Assembly (NCBI GenBank): GCA_017163975.1
Contig: JAFFSR010000218.1
Span: 6,079,501 to 6,143,500 of the forward strand
Origin: Anastatus disparis
Lineage: Eukaryota; Arthropoda; Insecta; Hymenoptera; Eupelmidae
Direction of reading: 5' to 3'
DNA: 64,000 nt
Shown here: positions 25,289-35,837 of the stretch, piece by piece
How positions within the stretch are numbered: position 1 is the first letter of the stretch
Layout of the letters: each line of letters opens with the position of its first letter
Made by a program: the position numbers and the translations under genes
The notes under the pieces: generated by a model
The model's database searches: none
Told to the model about the DNA's origin: nothing
Seen by the model: the letters and a program-made list of their open reading frames with translations, nothing else

Positions 25289-26968
25289 ATGGATTTTGAA
25301 GAATTAAAACAATTACAAAATGTGCTAAAAGCAGCAACAGATCTCATGTCAACTAAAGTCAAACCAGAAAATGCTGTCGTGTTTTTCGGTTATACAAAAT
25401 CTGGGAAAAGTACTCTTTTGAATTATATTATAAATAACGAACTTGTTGGCAAAAAGACTGAAGAATTCTTGCCAGTCTCTATAGTTATGGAAGAAAGCTC
25501 ATTGCAGGGTCCTGAAATAGGACAAAATGCTTCATCGAAAACAATATTTCCAACTAGATGGGAGAGCCCTCAGAAACTTCCAGGATTAGGAATATGGGAT
25601 TTGCCAGGATACGATGACAATAGGGGACCTGTTCAAGATATATCCGGAGCTTACTATATTTATGAAATTTTCAAGAGCGTTAAAAGCATGAAAATCGTTT
25701 TGGTTATCGATATAAATGATGTTATAAACGATCGTATAAATTCTTTTATTAACTTGCTTCATTCAGTTGAAATTTTGTTGAACAATAAAATGTCCGAATG
25801 TTTCTCTAATATAGTGATTATATTTACCAAAGTTCCAAATATGATAAATAATAGTCCAGCAACTAAAGAACGTATTGGAAAAATAATGAATCATCAAGTA
25901 TTATCATGCTCTGATATGAATATATCTGAAACTGTAAAAGAATATGTACGGTATTTGATTAAAAATCCAAAAAATATTGGACTATTTAAGACCCCTGAAT
26001 TAGGTCGTATTACTAATGAAATTGAAGTAGATATTATAGAATCAATAAAAAATGCAGAAAGTATAGAAGAAAAAATATTGAAATCTGTTACTCCCAGCAT
26101 AGCAAGTAACTCGAAGAATGCCCTTGATTCGGTCAGTCACAATTTGTTCTCTATTGAAGAATTCGAGAAGTTCCGACAAACTATCAAAGACTTTTTTAAT
26201 AATGATTTAGAAAAGTTTGAGAAAATTCAAGAAAAAGAAATATCCAAAACAGAATTGCAACTCAACATAAAACAATTGACTGAACAGCTAAGTAAATTGA
26301 AAAATATTTTTGATTCTGATTCTAGCCTTCAAGAAAAGATCATAATTTTTAGTAGAGTTGTTCCTATAATCAATACGAAGCATAACGTCGATAATTTAAT
26401 TGAAATGGCGAAATTAATGGATTTCGTTGATTTTTTGCTAAAGCGAGAACAAAGCCAAGAAATTGATACAAAGCTAAAATACGTACTTCTTGAAATCGTA
26501 TCGAACATCGATAAGATTATTATCAAGATAAAGCTAAAATTAAAGGAAATTGATCAAAAGGAACTTGAACAAAAATCCAAAATGCTCGAGGAAAAAAGTT
26601 CGAAAGAAAAAATAAAATTAGAGAAAGATTTGGAAGAAGTTCAAAATAAGTTTAAATTTCAGCAAATCAGCCTACAAGAACTTGAGCAGGAATCAAAACG
26701 AATAAAAGATAATTATTCACAAGAAAAGAAGAAATTAGAAAAAAGTTTAGAAGATGTTAATAATCAAGTCAAACAGACTATAACTTCTAACCAGATACTT
26801 CAAACGGAAATGGAATCAATGAAGCAACAACATGCTTATAGCATTGCGAAATTATCAGAAAAATTAGCAGGATTTGAAGATAATCCATACCGTTATAAAA
26901 CATATACATGTATTCACGGACACACGTATATTAGGTACCAGTGCACACCCAGATATAAATATTTTTGA
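25289..26968 (+). CDS. P-loop GTPase A, coiled coil with Cys/His tail
   Basis: The single-exon CDS encodes 559 residues, starting at ATG (MDFEELKQLQ) just after a splice acceptor at 25225. The G domain has Walker A GYTKSGKS at 34-41, a G2-like SKTIFPTRW, G3 WDLPGYDDNRG at 103-113, and IFTKVP at 178-183 where G4 would be, lacking the usual Asp. Coiled coil occupies about 310-525, rich in K, E and Q. The C-terminus differs from all other copies: C541, H543, H545 and C552 in CIHGHTYIRYQC, reminiscent of the start of an RZ-type zinc finger. An AATAAA lies at 27031. It is the first and one of the most diverged members of the array. Family not named; membrane or immune roles are analogy with GIMAP/IRG GTPases. 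Confidence 0.85.
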   Translation: MDFEELKQLQNVLKAATDLMSTKVKPENAVVFFGYTKSGKSTLLNYIINNELVGKKTEEFLPVSIVMEESSLQGPEIGQNASSKTIFPTRWESPQKLPGLGIWDLPGYDDNRGPVQDISGAYYIYEIFKSVKSMKIVLVIDINDVINDRINSFINLLHSVEILLNNKMSECFSNIVIIFTKVPNMINNSPATKERIGKIMNHQVLSCSDMNISETVKEYVRYLIKNPKNIGLFKTPELGRITNEIEVDIIESIKNAESIEEKILKSVTPSIASNSKNALDSVSHNLFSIEEFEKFRQTIKDFFNNDLEKFEKIQEKEISKTELQLNIKQLTEQLSKLKNIFDSDSSLQEKIIIFSRVVPIINTKHNVDNLIEMAKLMDFVDFLLKREQSQEIDTKLKYVLLEIVSNIDKIIIKIKLKLKEIDQKELEQKSKMLEEKSSKEKIKLEKDLEEVQNKFKFQQISLQELEQESKRIKDNYSQEKKKLEKSLEDVNNQVKQTITSNQILQTEMESMKQQHAYSIAKLSEKLAGFEDNPYRYKTYTCIHGHTYIRYQCTPRYKYF

Positions 26969-28628
26969 CCATGAAAAAATGGTAAAGAAAAATGATGAAA
27001 TGAAGAATTATAATGATATTGTTAGAATTTAATAAAACATCATTTTGAATGCCTGAAATGGTTTTAAAAATTATTTATTTCGTTATCACTTGGCTGAGCA
27101 AAGAAAAATTTTTATAAAGATATTTTTATTAACTATAATATGTGTGTTCAAATTAATTACACTCTAAAATATTAATAGAATATATTTAAGGATTGTAATT
27201 TTATGTATATTTTACACAAAAACACAAAAGATTTGAAATTATGTTCGTAAATTATGATATGATCTATAAAATTAAATAAAAATTTCTTTTTCAAAAAATA
27301 CTTTTTATACAGTCTATAACAAAAATATATATATGATCAAAATACATATGAAAGATCATATGCAAAAAAAATTCATTATTTTAATGTTTGGAAATGTGGC
27401 ATAGAAATTAAAAATATTTAACAAAAAGAAATCATAAATATTGAATTACTGGGTTTTGTTTAATACTCAATTATTATGAATTAATTTTTTAACAAATATA
27501 ATATAAATTATATCAACGAATTTTTTTCTTAACCTTGGATTATAAAACATGAAGAAATTAAAATACAACTTTAATATATCAATTACGTCTGCAATGTAAA
27601 TCTTCTGTGTCATAGGAAAGCTGGATCAAGGAGAGAATTTCAAGAGAAAACATAATTTATCTTTAATTTTTCTTCATACAACTCTTTCTATTAAAAAATT
27701 TAAATCATCTTAAAATTGCTATTTTTATGAAGAAGTAAGAATAATGATATTCTGAAAAAATGAGTAGTCATTTAAATAAAACATGAACAAGTATATCCAA
27801 TAATCTATTTTTGGACCCATGTTCGTACGCTTTATTACATAATTATTGGGCATATTTGTATGCGCAAATTTTTCATTTTTATTTCGTTGGTACCTACGGA
27901 ATAACCAAATTTATGTTGGAACCAATCAATAGAGTAATAAAATTTTGCACAGGTTTGTTGTTGCAAGTATTTTCCATCTGATTGGCTCATTAAGCTTACT
28001 CAAAAATATGTTTTACTAATCTTTTCCAGTTTTTATTATAGTACGAACTCAATTTTTATTTTAACGATTGCCATGTTATTTTCAACTCATAATTTAATTT
28101 CAGAAGTTGGCAATATCATAGGAGTTGGACAAAAATTCAAAAATTATTTAAAGTCAATTTACACGGGAAAAAGTATGCAGGCCCATAGACACTGCCATCT
28201 AAACCCGTTGCGCACTGTGCTATTAGCATCGTTAGGTGGCGTGTGTGCATGTTTTTTCGATGCTTTGCGCACGGTGCGAAGCCATGCATGCACCGCAAAA
28301 CGCGGTGCGAGTATTTCAAAGCAGCAACTACAACCATGCAGAACCTAGTAAGACGCTGCATGAACGCCACCTAACGATGCGTATCTCAGATTGCAGTGTC
28401 TACGAGCCTGCACACTTTTTTCCGTGTACATGAAATCTGTCCATAAATAAAAATAGCTAAAATGAAAAAATTATTTGAAAAATCAATCGAAATTTGAAAG
28501 ATTTTTCTATAAATATTTAATGATTAATATACATCATAATATTTTCATACAGTAATGGCACATCTCTTTATTTATTATAATAAAGATGCCGCTATTGTAT
28601 AAGTTGATAAGAATTCACCTTGAGACAG
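26969..28628. other. Spacer between GTPases A and B
   Basis: 3' flank of A; the segment 27095-27300 recurs in diverged form at 39.48 kb after copy C. A foldback MITE occupies 28160-28429 and generates the ORFs seen there. No gene. Confidence 0.5.
28160..28429. mobile_element. Foldback MITE, ~270 bp
   Basis: Terminal inverted repeats of about 80 nt: the left end TACACGGGAAAAAGTATGCA matches the reverse complement of the right end (TGCACACTTTTTTCCGTGTA). The arms also share the CATCGTTAGGTGGCG word and a GACACTGC word. It is flanked by TA. GC content is clearly above the surroundings. The three overlapping ORFs are by-products of the inverted repeat. Confidence 0.8.
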
Positions 28629-28872
28629 ATAAAACTGGGTAAAGTACAGATGTTTGACAATTGACAATAATATGTAAAAAGATCATTTCTTGCAAATAAG
28701 TCGCGGTGTGCACTCGCAAAGTAGATATACTTAGAAAATAACTTTTACCCATAGGATCTATTATTTAGTTAAACAGTTAATAATTTTGTATTTTATATAA
28801 AAATTTTAAGCTCGCTGCGTTCTTACATCGAATCCTAATTCAAGTGGTCAACAAATTGTTGCATCAGTAATT
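28629..28872 (+). promoter_or_regulatory. Upstream box and putative 5' exon of GTPase B
   Basis: ATAAAACTGGGTAA at 28629-28642 is a weaker version of the array box. A donor GTAAGT at 28873 would close the non-coding exon, and the acceptor ends at 30405 (tttttcttttcag). Less certain than for C-F because the exon body is not alignable by eye. Confidence 0.4.
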
Positions 28873-29291
28873 GTAAGTTGAGATAAGTAGATTTTATACC
28901 TTTTATTATTCGAATGTCTGTTTTCTTCTAAATTATAGCAAATATTTATTAATTGTTAGATATAATAGTTTTGTTTTTGTATTATTTCGAATATATATAT
29001 ATATATTTCTAGAAAATTCTTTTAAGATTTTCATTGAATTTTATAATGAGAACTGTAAATCTATTATTATCATCTATTAATATTTATAATAAATTAATAA
29101 AATAATTTAAAAACATTATGAAGCATGATGCAAAAAGATAATTTATAATGTAATCATACATTTCAATTATTGAACTGACTTATGATTTTTTCATAATCGT
29201 TTTTTCAAATCATTCTCCATTTATTTTGGTTTTTTAGTACACTTTTCAAATATTTGTTAAAAGTATACAAATGTGTACGCACATGTGTTCT

Positions 29292-29310
29292 TATATATAT
29301 ATATATATAT
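29292..29310. repeat. (TA)n microsatellite
   Basis: An uninterrupted TA run, followed by TACA/CACA-rich sequence, within the putative intron of GTPase B. Confidence 0.85.
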
Positions 29311-30456
29311 ACATATATACACGCACATATAACATAAGCATATATATGCAGGAACGCATACACATGTATTCATTTTCTTAGTAACGCCATGTGTATGGGC
29401 TTTATATTAGTGACGAGTACAGCTATTACGAACAGCCGCACAAAGAGAAAAGGACGATTGATCGCAAAGCGCCGGCAATAAAATATTTTTTAGATTCAAC
29501 ACATGTTTAAATATAAATAAATTTAAAAAAAAAATTACAGAATCGTGTACTGTTATCCGAGATAAATATGTTTTAAAAATTTCAACTTTCTATGTCTATG
29601 GAACGTAGCCTAATTTTCAAGTACAAAATTTCAGTACAGATTTAGATACATTAAAGCGATAAATAAAAAGAAAATTAGAATAATATTCGCAATTTCAATT
29701 AATTTTGTTAGTTTCATAATTTTCTACAATAACATTGTTTTTTTTTTTACTATAAACTCTTCAAGAATATAAAAATCTCATGATAAGAGTAGTCTTATAC
29801 ATAAAAGCTTCGATGTATCTGAAACTATAAAAGTCATTGCGATTCTTTTGTTAGAAATCTGTGGAATGGATTGACTTATTTTATCACTTCTCCTTCCAAC
29901 GTTTTCTGCACATGAGTCATGTCGTATGACATATTGGTATACCGACAGAGACACATTTTTTTTCATCGTTTCTATGAATATTGAATGAAGTAAATAATCT
30001 TTACGATTGAAGTTTAGTTGCAGTTATAAAAATTTCACAAATTAATTTTATTTTTATGATAAAATTAACTAAAATGTGAATACTTAAAAAAATGCGTATC
30101 TCTGACGTTATATGATGTAATATAAAACCGTGTCAGTTTTCCGTATACGGTCAGAGACTATTTTTTTTTTTTATCAGAAAAGTCAATGAAAAATTAAAAA
30201 AATATCTATAACTTTATTGGATCAATCGAGTAAATTTATTTTTAAAAAATCAACATTTCAGAAATTTAAAATGTGTATTTGATTTACAAAGATTGCGTGA
30301 TTACTCTAAAATTTGAAAAAAAAAAACATAATTCTATGTACATGAAATATAATTTTACTATGTTTTCAAGGGTTTGTGATGATTAAATATTATTTTTCTT
30401 TTCAGTAAATTTGTGTATTATCAAAGAGGAGGATAAATTTGCACTTGGTTAAAAAA

Positions 30457-32415
30457 ATGGATTGTAAAGATTTGAAAGAGCTGCAGACCTCGTTAAAAGA
30501 GGCAGCTGCTTACATGGCAAGTCAAGTCAAATCTGAAAATGCAATCGTCTTTTTTGGTTATACGAAATCTGGAAAAAGTACACTTTTGAATTACATAATC
30601 GGCAACGAACTCAAAGGCGAAAGAGTCAGTGAATTTAAAGCCTATTCTATAAGTAAAGTTAAAAACTCAAACGGTCCTGAAATAGGACTAGAAGCTTCGT
30701 CAAAAACAATAACTCCAACCAGATGGGATAATCCAGAAGAACTACCTGGACTGGCATTGTGGGACTTGCCAGGATACGATGACAATAGAGGCGCCGTTCA
30801 AGATATAACAGGCGCTTACTATATTTATGAAATTTTCAAGAGCGTTAGAAGCATGAAAATCGTTTTGGTTATCGATATAAATGATGTTTTGAACAATCGT
30901 ATAAATTCTTTTATTAACTTGCTTCATTCGGTTGAAATGATGTTGAATGGTAAAATGTCCGAATGTTTCTCTAGTATAGTGGTTATATTTACCAAAGTTA
31001 AAAAAATGATAAATAATGGTCCAGCAACTAAAGAACGTATTGGAAAAATCATGAATCATCAAGTATTATCATGCTCAGATATGGATATATCTGAAACTGT
31101 AAAAGAATATGTGCGATATTTGATTAACAACCATGAAAATATTGGGTTGTTCAAAGCAGCTGAATCGGAACGTATTACTAATGAAATCGAAGTGGATATT
31201 ATGAAATCAATAAAAAACGCGAGCAGTATAAAAGAAAACATATTGAAATCTGTTACGCCCAGCATATCAATTAATTCAAAAAATGAACTTAATTTGATCC
31301 GTCAACGTTTATATTCAATTGAAGAATTTAATGACTTCCAGACGACCGTAAACAGCATATTTAATGACGATTTAGAAAAGTTTGAGAAAATTCGAGAAAA
31401 CGAAATTTCTCCAGATGTATTGCACTCGACTCTCAATCAATTGACTGCGAAACAAAATGAATTGCAAAATGTTCTTGATTCCGAGTCCAGTTTTCACGAC
31501 AAGATTGATATTTTTAAAACGATGGTTCCTGAAATTAACAAAAAACACAACGTCGATAATTTACTTGAAATGGCGTACTTGATGAAATTCGTAGATTCTT
31601 TGTTAAACTTCAGACAAAGCGAATTCTTTGATGAGAGGCTGAAACATGTAATTCATGAAATTGTATTGAAAATCGATAAGATTATTGTTGACATAAAATT
31701 AAAATTGAAGGAAATCGATCGAAATGAGCTTGAAGAACATATGGAAAAGACAAGAAAACAGCATTCGATAGAAATGAAAAATTCCGATGAAAAATTAAAA
31801 AAAATTACCGAAGAGTTCAAGTCAAATGAAAATAATCTCAAGGAACTTCTGAAGCAAACGGAAAAGGCAAAGGAAGAATACGCAAATCAAGCAAAGAATA
31901 TGGAAAAAAAAATAAACGAAGTTCATCACGAACTTAAACTTGGTGAAATAACTAAGAAGGAACTTGAAGAGCGTTTAAAAACAATAAACGAAAAAAATGA
32001 GCAAGAATTAAAGCAAATAAAGAATAATATAGAAGAAAAAGAAAAAAACCGTATCGAAAAAGAAATGATACAAAAACAGCTTGCGGAACATGAGGAGAGA
32101 ATAAAAAATGACCGATTGAAAGAAAGGGAGAGGATGGAACAAATTTCGCGAGAAACTGATGAAAAGTTAAGACAAATTAACATCGCTCGAAAGGAAATGG
32201 AAGATAATAAAATGAAAGAAATAAACGAACGACATTTAAAAGCAATCGAAAGAATGGAAAGTAAATTTGAAGAGATAAAGAAGCATAATAATACTGAAGA
32301 AAAAAAATTAGGAATTTTTGGAGGAACTGGCGATATGATAGATAAAACAATTGATAAAACTATAGATGCAGTTAAAGAAGCTAAGAATAAGATTAGAAAT
32401 TTTTTTAAATTTTGA
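30457..32415 (+). CDS. P-loop GTPase B with long coiled coil
   Basis: The CDS encodes 652 residues in one exon. The ATG at 30457 (MDCKDLKELQ) is chosen because it aligns with the start of every paralogue; the frame upstream has only a TTG. Walker A GYTKSGKS at 34-41, SKTITPTRW, WDLPGYDDNRG and IFTKVK are present, the last again without the G4 Asp. From about residue 290 to 610 the protein is an almost continuous K/E/Q-rich coiled coil, the longest in the array. It ends in an amphipathic-looking tail with an internal near-repeat (MIDKTIDKTIDAVKEA) and NFFKF. It is closest to copy C. The acceptor at 30405 lies 51 nt before the ATG. Likely a self-assembling, possibly membrane-associated GTPase by analogy; not demonstrated. 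Confidence 0.87.
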   Translation: MDCKDLKELQTSLKEAAAYMASQVKSENAIVFFGYTKSGKSTLLNYIIGNELKGERVSEFKAYSISKVKNSNGPEIGLEASSKTITPTRWDNPEELPGLALWDLPGYDDNRGAVQDITGAYYIYEIFKSVRSMKIVLVIDINDVLNNRINSFINLLHSVEMMLNGKMSECFSSIVVIFTKVKKMINNGPATKERIGKIMNHQVLSCSDMDISETVKEYVRYLINNHENIGLFKAAESERITNEIEVDIMKSIKNASSIKENILKSVTPSISINSKNELNLIRQRLYSIEEFNDFQTTVNSIFNDDLEKFEKIRENEISPDVLHSTLNQLTAKQNELQNVLDSESSFHDKIDIFKTMVPEINKKHNVDNLLEMAYLMKFVDSLLNFRQSEFFDERLKHVIHEIVLKIDKIIVDIKLKLKEIDRNELEEHMEKTRKQHSIEMKNSDEKLKKITEEFKSNENNLKELLKQTEKAKEEYANQAKNMEKKINEVHHELKLGEITKKELEERLKTINEKNEQELKQIKNNIEEKEKNRIEKEMIQKQLAEHEERIKNDRLKERERMEQISRETDEKLRQINIARKEMEDNKMKEINERHLKAIERMESKFEEIKKHNNTEEKKLGIFGGTGDMIDKTIDKTIDAVKEAKNKIRNFFKF

Positions 32416-34391
32416 AGATTATTGTATTATAAAAAAAACTGAAGCAGAACGTATTATTGATAAAATTAAAGTCGATATCATAAATTTTGAAAAATTGCTT
32501 CTAATTGTGTATATTTGTTTTCTAACGTTTGATAGCCTCTTTTACACTTTGAATAAAATTTACAAACTATCATTTTTTATTATTTTAATCGGACATTTTT
32601 GGTATAATGTTAGATTTTATATGAGGTTTTTATCAATGTTTTAAATATTTACTCTCGCATAGTTTTTTTTTGTCTTATTAATTTTGTAAACATTACTTTA
32701 TAATTATGATTTTCACGTTTAGATTTCAATTTTTTATACATTTCTAAATATTTCGCAAGCTTTTTAAATGTTCGTTAATTTCGTAATTAATATTCAGTCA
32801 TATGTACGAATTATATAAAATAAAAATTGAAACCAGAATAAATATTTAGATTTTTATTAAAAAATTGAAACAGACTTTGTATAATTTTGTACTTTTACAT
32901 AAATTTTCTAGTTCCAATGGGAATGATCCATGAATTATCAAGTTCACGATTAACATATTAAAAGGATGTATTAAACGTTTTTATAAAAAAATTTGTATCG
33001 CTAACATCGTCTTACGTGAAATAATAGCACTGAGATAATTTCAAAGTTGATTTTCTCAAAATAGTGTTTTAGTTTATGTTGCTTTTTTTCTTAATTTTTT
33101 GTAATGCAGATAATAAATATAATTTAACTTGGCGTTAATAAATAAATAAAATTACTCTCCCAACTGCAATTTATTATTTACAACTTCCCTACCATGTAAG
33201 AATAAATAAAAATTTATATTTCTGTAAATTTAGAGGTTGTCGTAATACCGACTTTTCATTGCGGCATGAAAAACTTAAAAAATTTTTGAATATTTTCATT
33301 TTTTTAATAAATTTCTTAATGAAGTCGTTTACGTATTAAAAATTTAATAGATTATAAAATAAAAAATTATATTGTGATGTTAATATTTAATTAGCCGTTA
33401 CTTTGGAGAGCTTGAAAAAAAAGTCATGAAAATCGTTGGCAAAATTGCTTGTCGTGAATCCATTATCGTAAACAATAATACGTTAAATGCATTCATAAAT
33501 TATAATTTTTATGTATTCAAATGGTTCGTGAATTTTTTTTTTGTTCCAATAAGACTGAAGCTGCAAGTTTATAGGTAAAATGTAATTGAATTAAAAATCA
33601 AAGCTGTTGGCAATTTTGTGAATATTCAAAATGCACATATTAATTAGAATCATGATTAATAAAATATTGATGAAACAACTGAAAATTTATAGATCGATAT
33701 TAAATTCAGTTTTTTTTTTCAATATTGATATACTTAATAATATTTTCAATAATTATTTCAAATAGACTTTCAATTCTTCGTAGTAAAATCAAATAAAATT
33801 TATTAATTTTTTGTAAATTTAACGAAGAGTCATTGAAGCACACATTTATATCTAAAAAATTTTGCAAAATATTAATTTATACTTTAGAGCAGTTGAAATT
33901 AAATCAAATTTAATGTTACACCTAAAAAAAGACGCATGTAAATAAATTCAAAATTTTTTCTACGTGTCGTAATATTTTTCTGACATATACGTCATTCTTT
34001 TGTATTGTGTCTACAGCGAGTAAAAATTTAAAAAATATCTCAGTGGTAGTAGCCAACTAAATATAGCCTCGCATTACAATTTCTTTATTTTGTTTCAGTT
34101 TTAATAAAATTTTTATCGTTGGCACGCACGATCATTGGAAACGCAACTTTACAATACGCTTTCTTGGACAAAAATTTATTCAATTGTAATAAAATCAACG
34201 TAAAATCTAAAAAAGGAGCGATGATTATAAAAATACACTTTCTATTATAAAGCCGAATGAATGAGAGTATAATTTTAAATTAATATTAATAATTCAGTTG
34301 ACATTTTTCCTAAATTTAACCGATGTAATATAGATCTACATAAGCATTCTGTAGTTTTTTATCCGCGTGTGTGAACGCCTCTTGAGGTCTC
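32416..34391. other. Spacer between GTPases B and C
   Basis: The 3' flank of B (32.5-33.25 kb) resembles that of C (38.1-39.15 kb), for example the shared TTTTATATGAGGTTTTTATCA word. From about 33.41 kb it matches the 5' flank of D (41.03 kb onward), so the duplication unit starts near here. A GGAAACGCAACTTTACAA word at about 34.14 kb recurs before D, E and F. No gene. Confidence 0.5.
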
Positions 34392-34578
34392 ATAAAATCC
34401 GGGTAACTTCGAGCGACATATAGTTTATTATTTTAGACAAAGTAGCTGGCGTGGTTCTGAAAATTTTCAGTGTAGACACAGTAAATTATGTATAATTTTA
34501 CTTTTCAATTAATTAACACATGAAGTTTTTGGTTTTGTTTGAATTGTTTGGAAATATATGGTGGCACTTTGGACATCG
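34392..34578 (+). promoter_or_regulatory. Conserved box and non-coding 5' exon of GTPase C
   Basis: The ATAAAATCCGGGTAA box at 34392 is followed by a conserved AGTAGCTGGCGTGGTTCTGA stretch. The exon ends (GGAAATATATGGTGGCACTT then ACATCG) at a GTAAGTA donor at 34579. The acceptor ends at 35773. The same order is seen before D, E and F. Confidence 0.65.
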
Positions 34579-35837
34579 GTAAGTATTTATGTAATCAACA
34601 AAAAAATTATCTGGTTCGCGAAATGATGTTTCAGACGTTAAGATTTTTCTTTCATTTAACTGCATTATCATAAAGATTCTATTAAAATAGATTGTAGGAT
34701 AATAAGTGACAAGAAATTTTTTTTACGCATGGATTTTATTGTTTAGATTATTATTCTGATATTAATTAATTTATTATAATTTTTATTTAACCATTTTTTG
34801 AAAGTAGTTTATTTTTTAATCAAAAACCAGTCTCATTTTGAAACTTTTTGTTATTTGATAATATATTGGTGTTTTGAATATTTGAAACTGCAAAACAATA
34901 AGGAGAACCGAAATAACAAATTTTAAAAAAAATACATATAAAGAAATTTTAAATCTAAAAAAAAGAGATAAAATGAGTAAAATTTTTTACAATAAAATCA
35001 AATTCACTTATTCAATTTCAATTTCTCTTATCGGCTTTGTATTCTTTATCCGCTGACTTGGACAAATTGTAGTTGAGATAGAGGGGAGTATAAGCAAAGT
35101 CGAGAATGACGAAGAAGAAGGATATCATTATTGGAAGATAGAACAAAAGCATGCGATTTATTTATGATTTTATTTTTTTTAAAACAAACTTTAATTTTAA
35201 TACAGTAATATATAAACAAAAACTTTATCCAATAGTATTTGATTTTCTTTAAAAACAAATTGTAAATATAAAAATTAATTTAAAAAAAAGAATTCAAAAG
35301 TTTAGAAGACTATCTTAGTTTATGTCTATCAGTATAAACATAATTTTATGGAGAGTTAGAAGCGCTCGATTCAGTCAAATTACAGCAAGATTCGCTAAAA
35401 TATTTTTATGAGATTGGTGCATGGTTTTTTTTAAATGTTACATTGTAATATTCTTGCAACATTGACGCGAGATTCCAATACTATCTTTTTTTATAATATT
35501 TTTTCAAATTTCGATTAAAAACTTGCGTTGAATCTTCCACTGTAACCTCTAATCTAAATCTTAGTTTTTTTAAAAAACCTCTGCATAAATGGCAATATCC
35601 TTCGTATGTGCGATGAGGTGTGATGCATTTTTCACGTGAAATGTCCGAATGGATGAAGCTATATTTTAAATTACATCATGAAATATATAATCTCTATTTT
35701 TGTAATATAATAATCAATTTTTTGTCTTAAGCTTATTTGTATATTTTTGTTTATCCTTTATTTCTCATTTTAGATCGATGATCCTTTCTGATAATCTTTC
35801 ATTGATAAGCAAAATCGATTAAACTTTCTTCAAAAAA

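Noticed and set aside
28073..28433. Three overlapping ORFs of 65-91 residues on both strands
   Set aside because: They coincide with the inverted repeats of a MITE.
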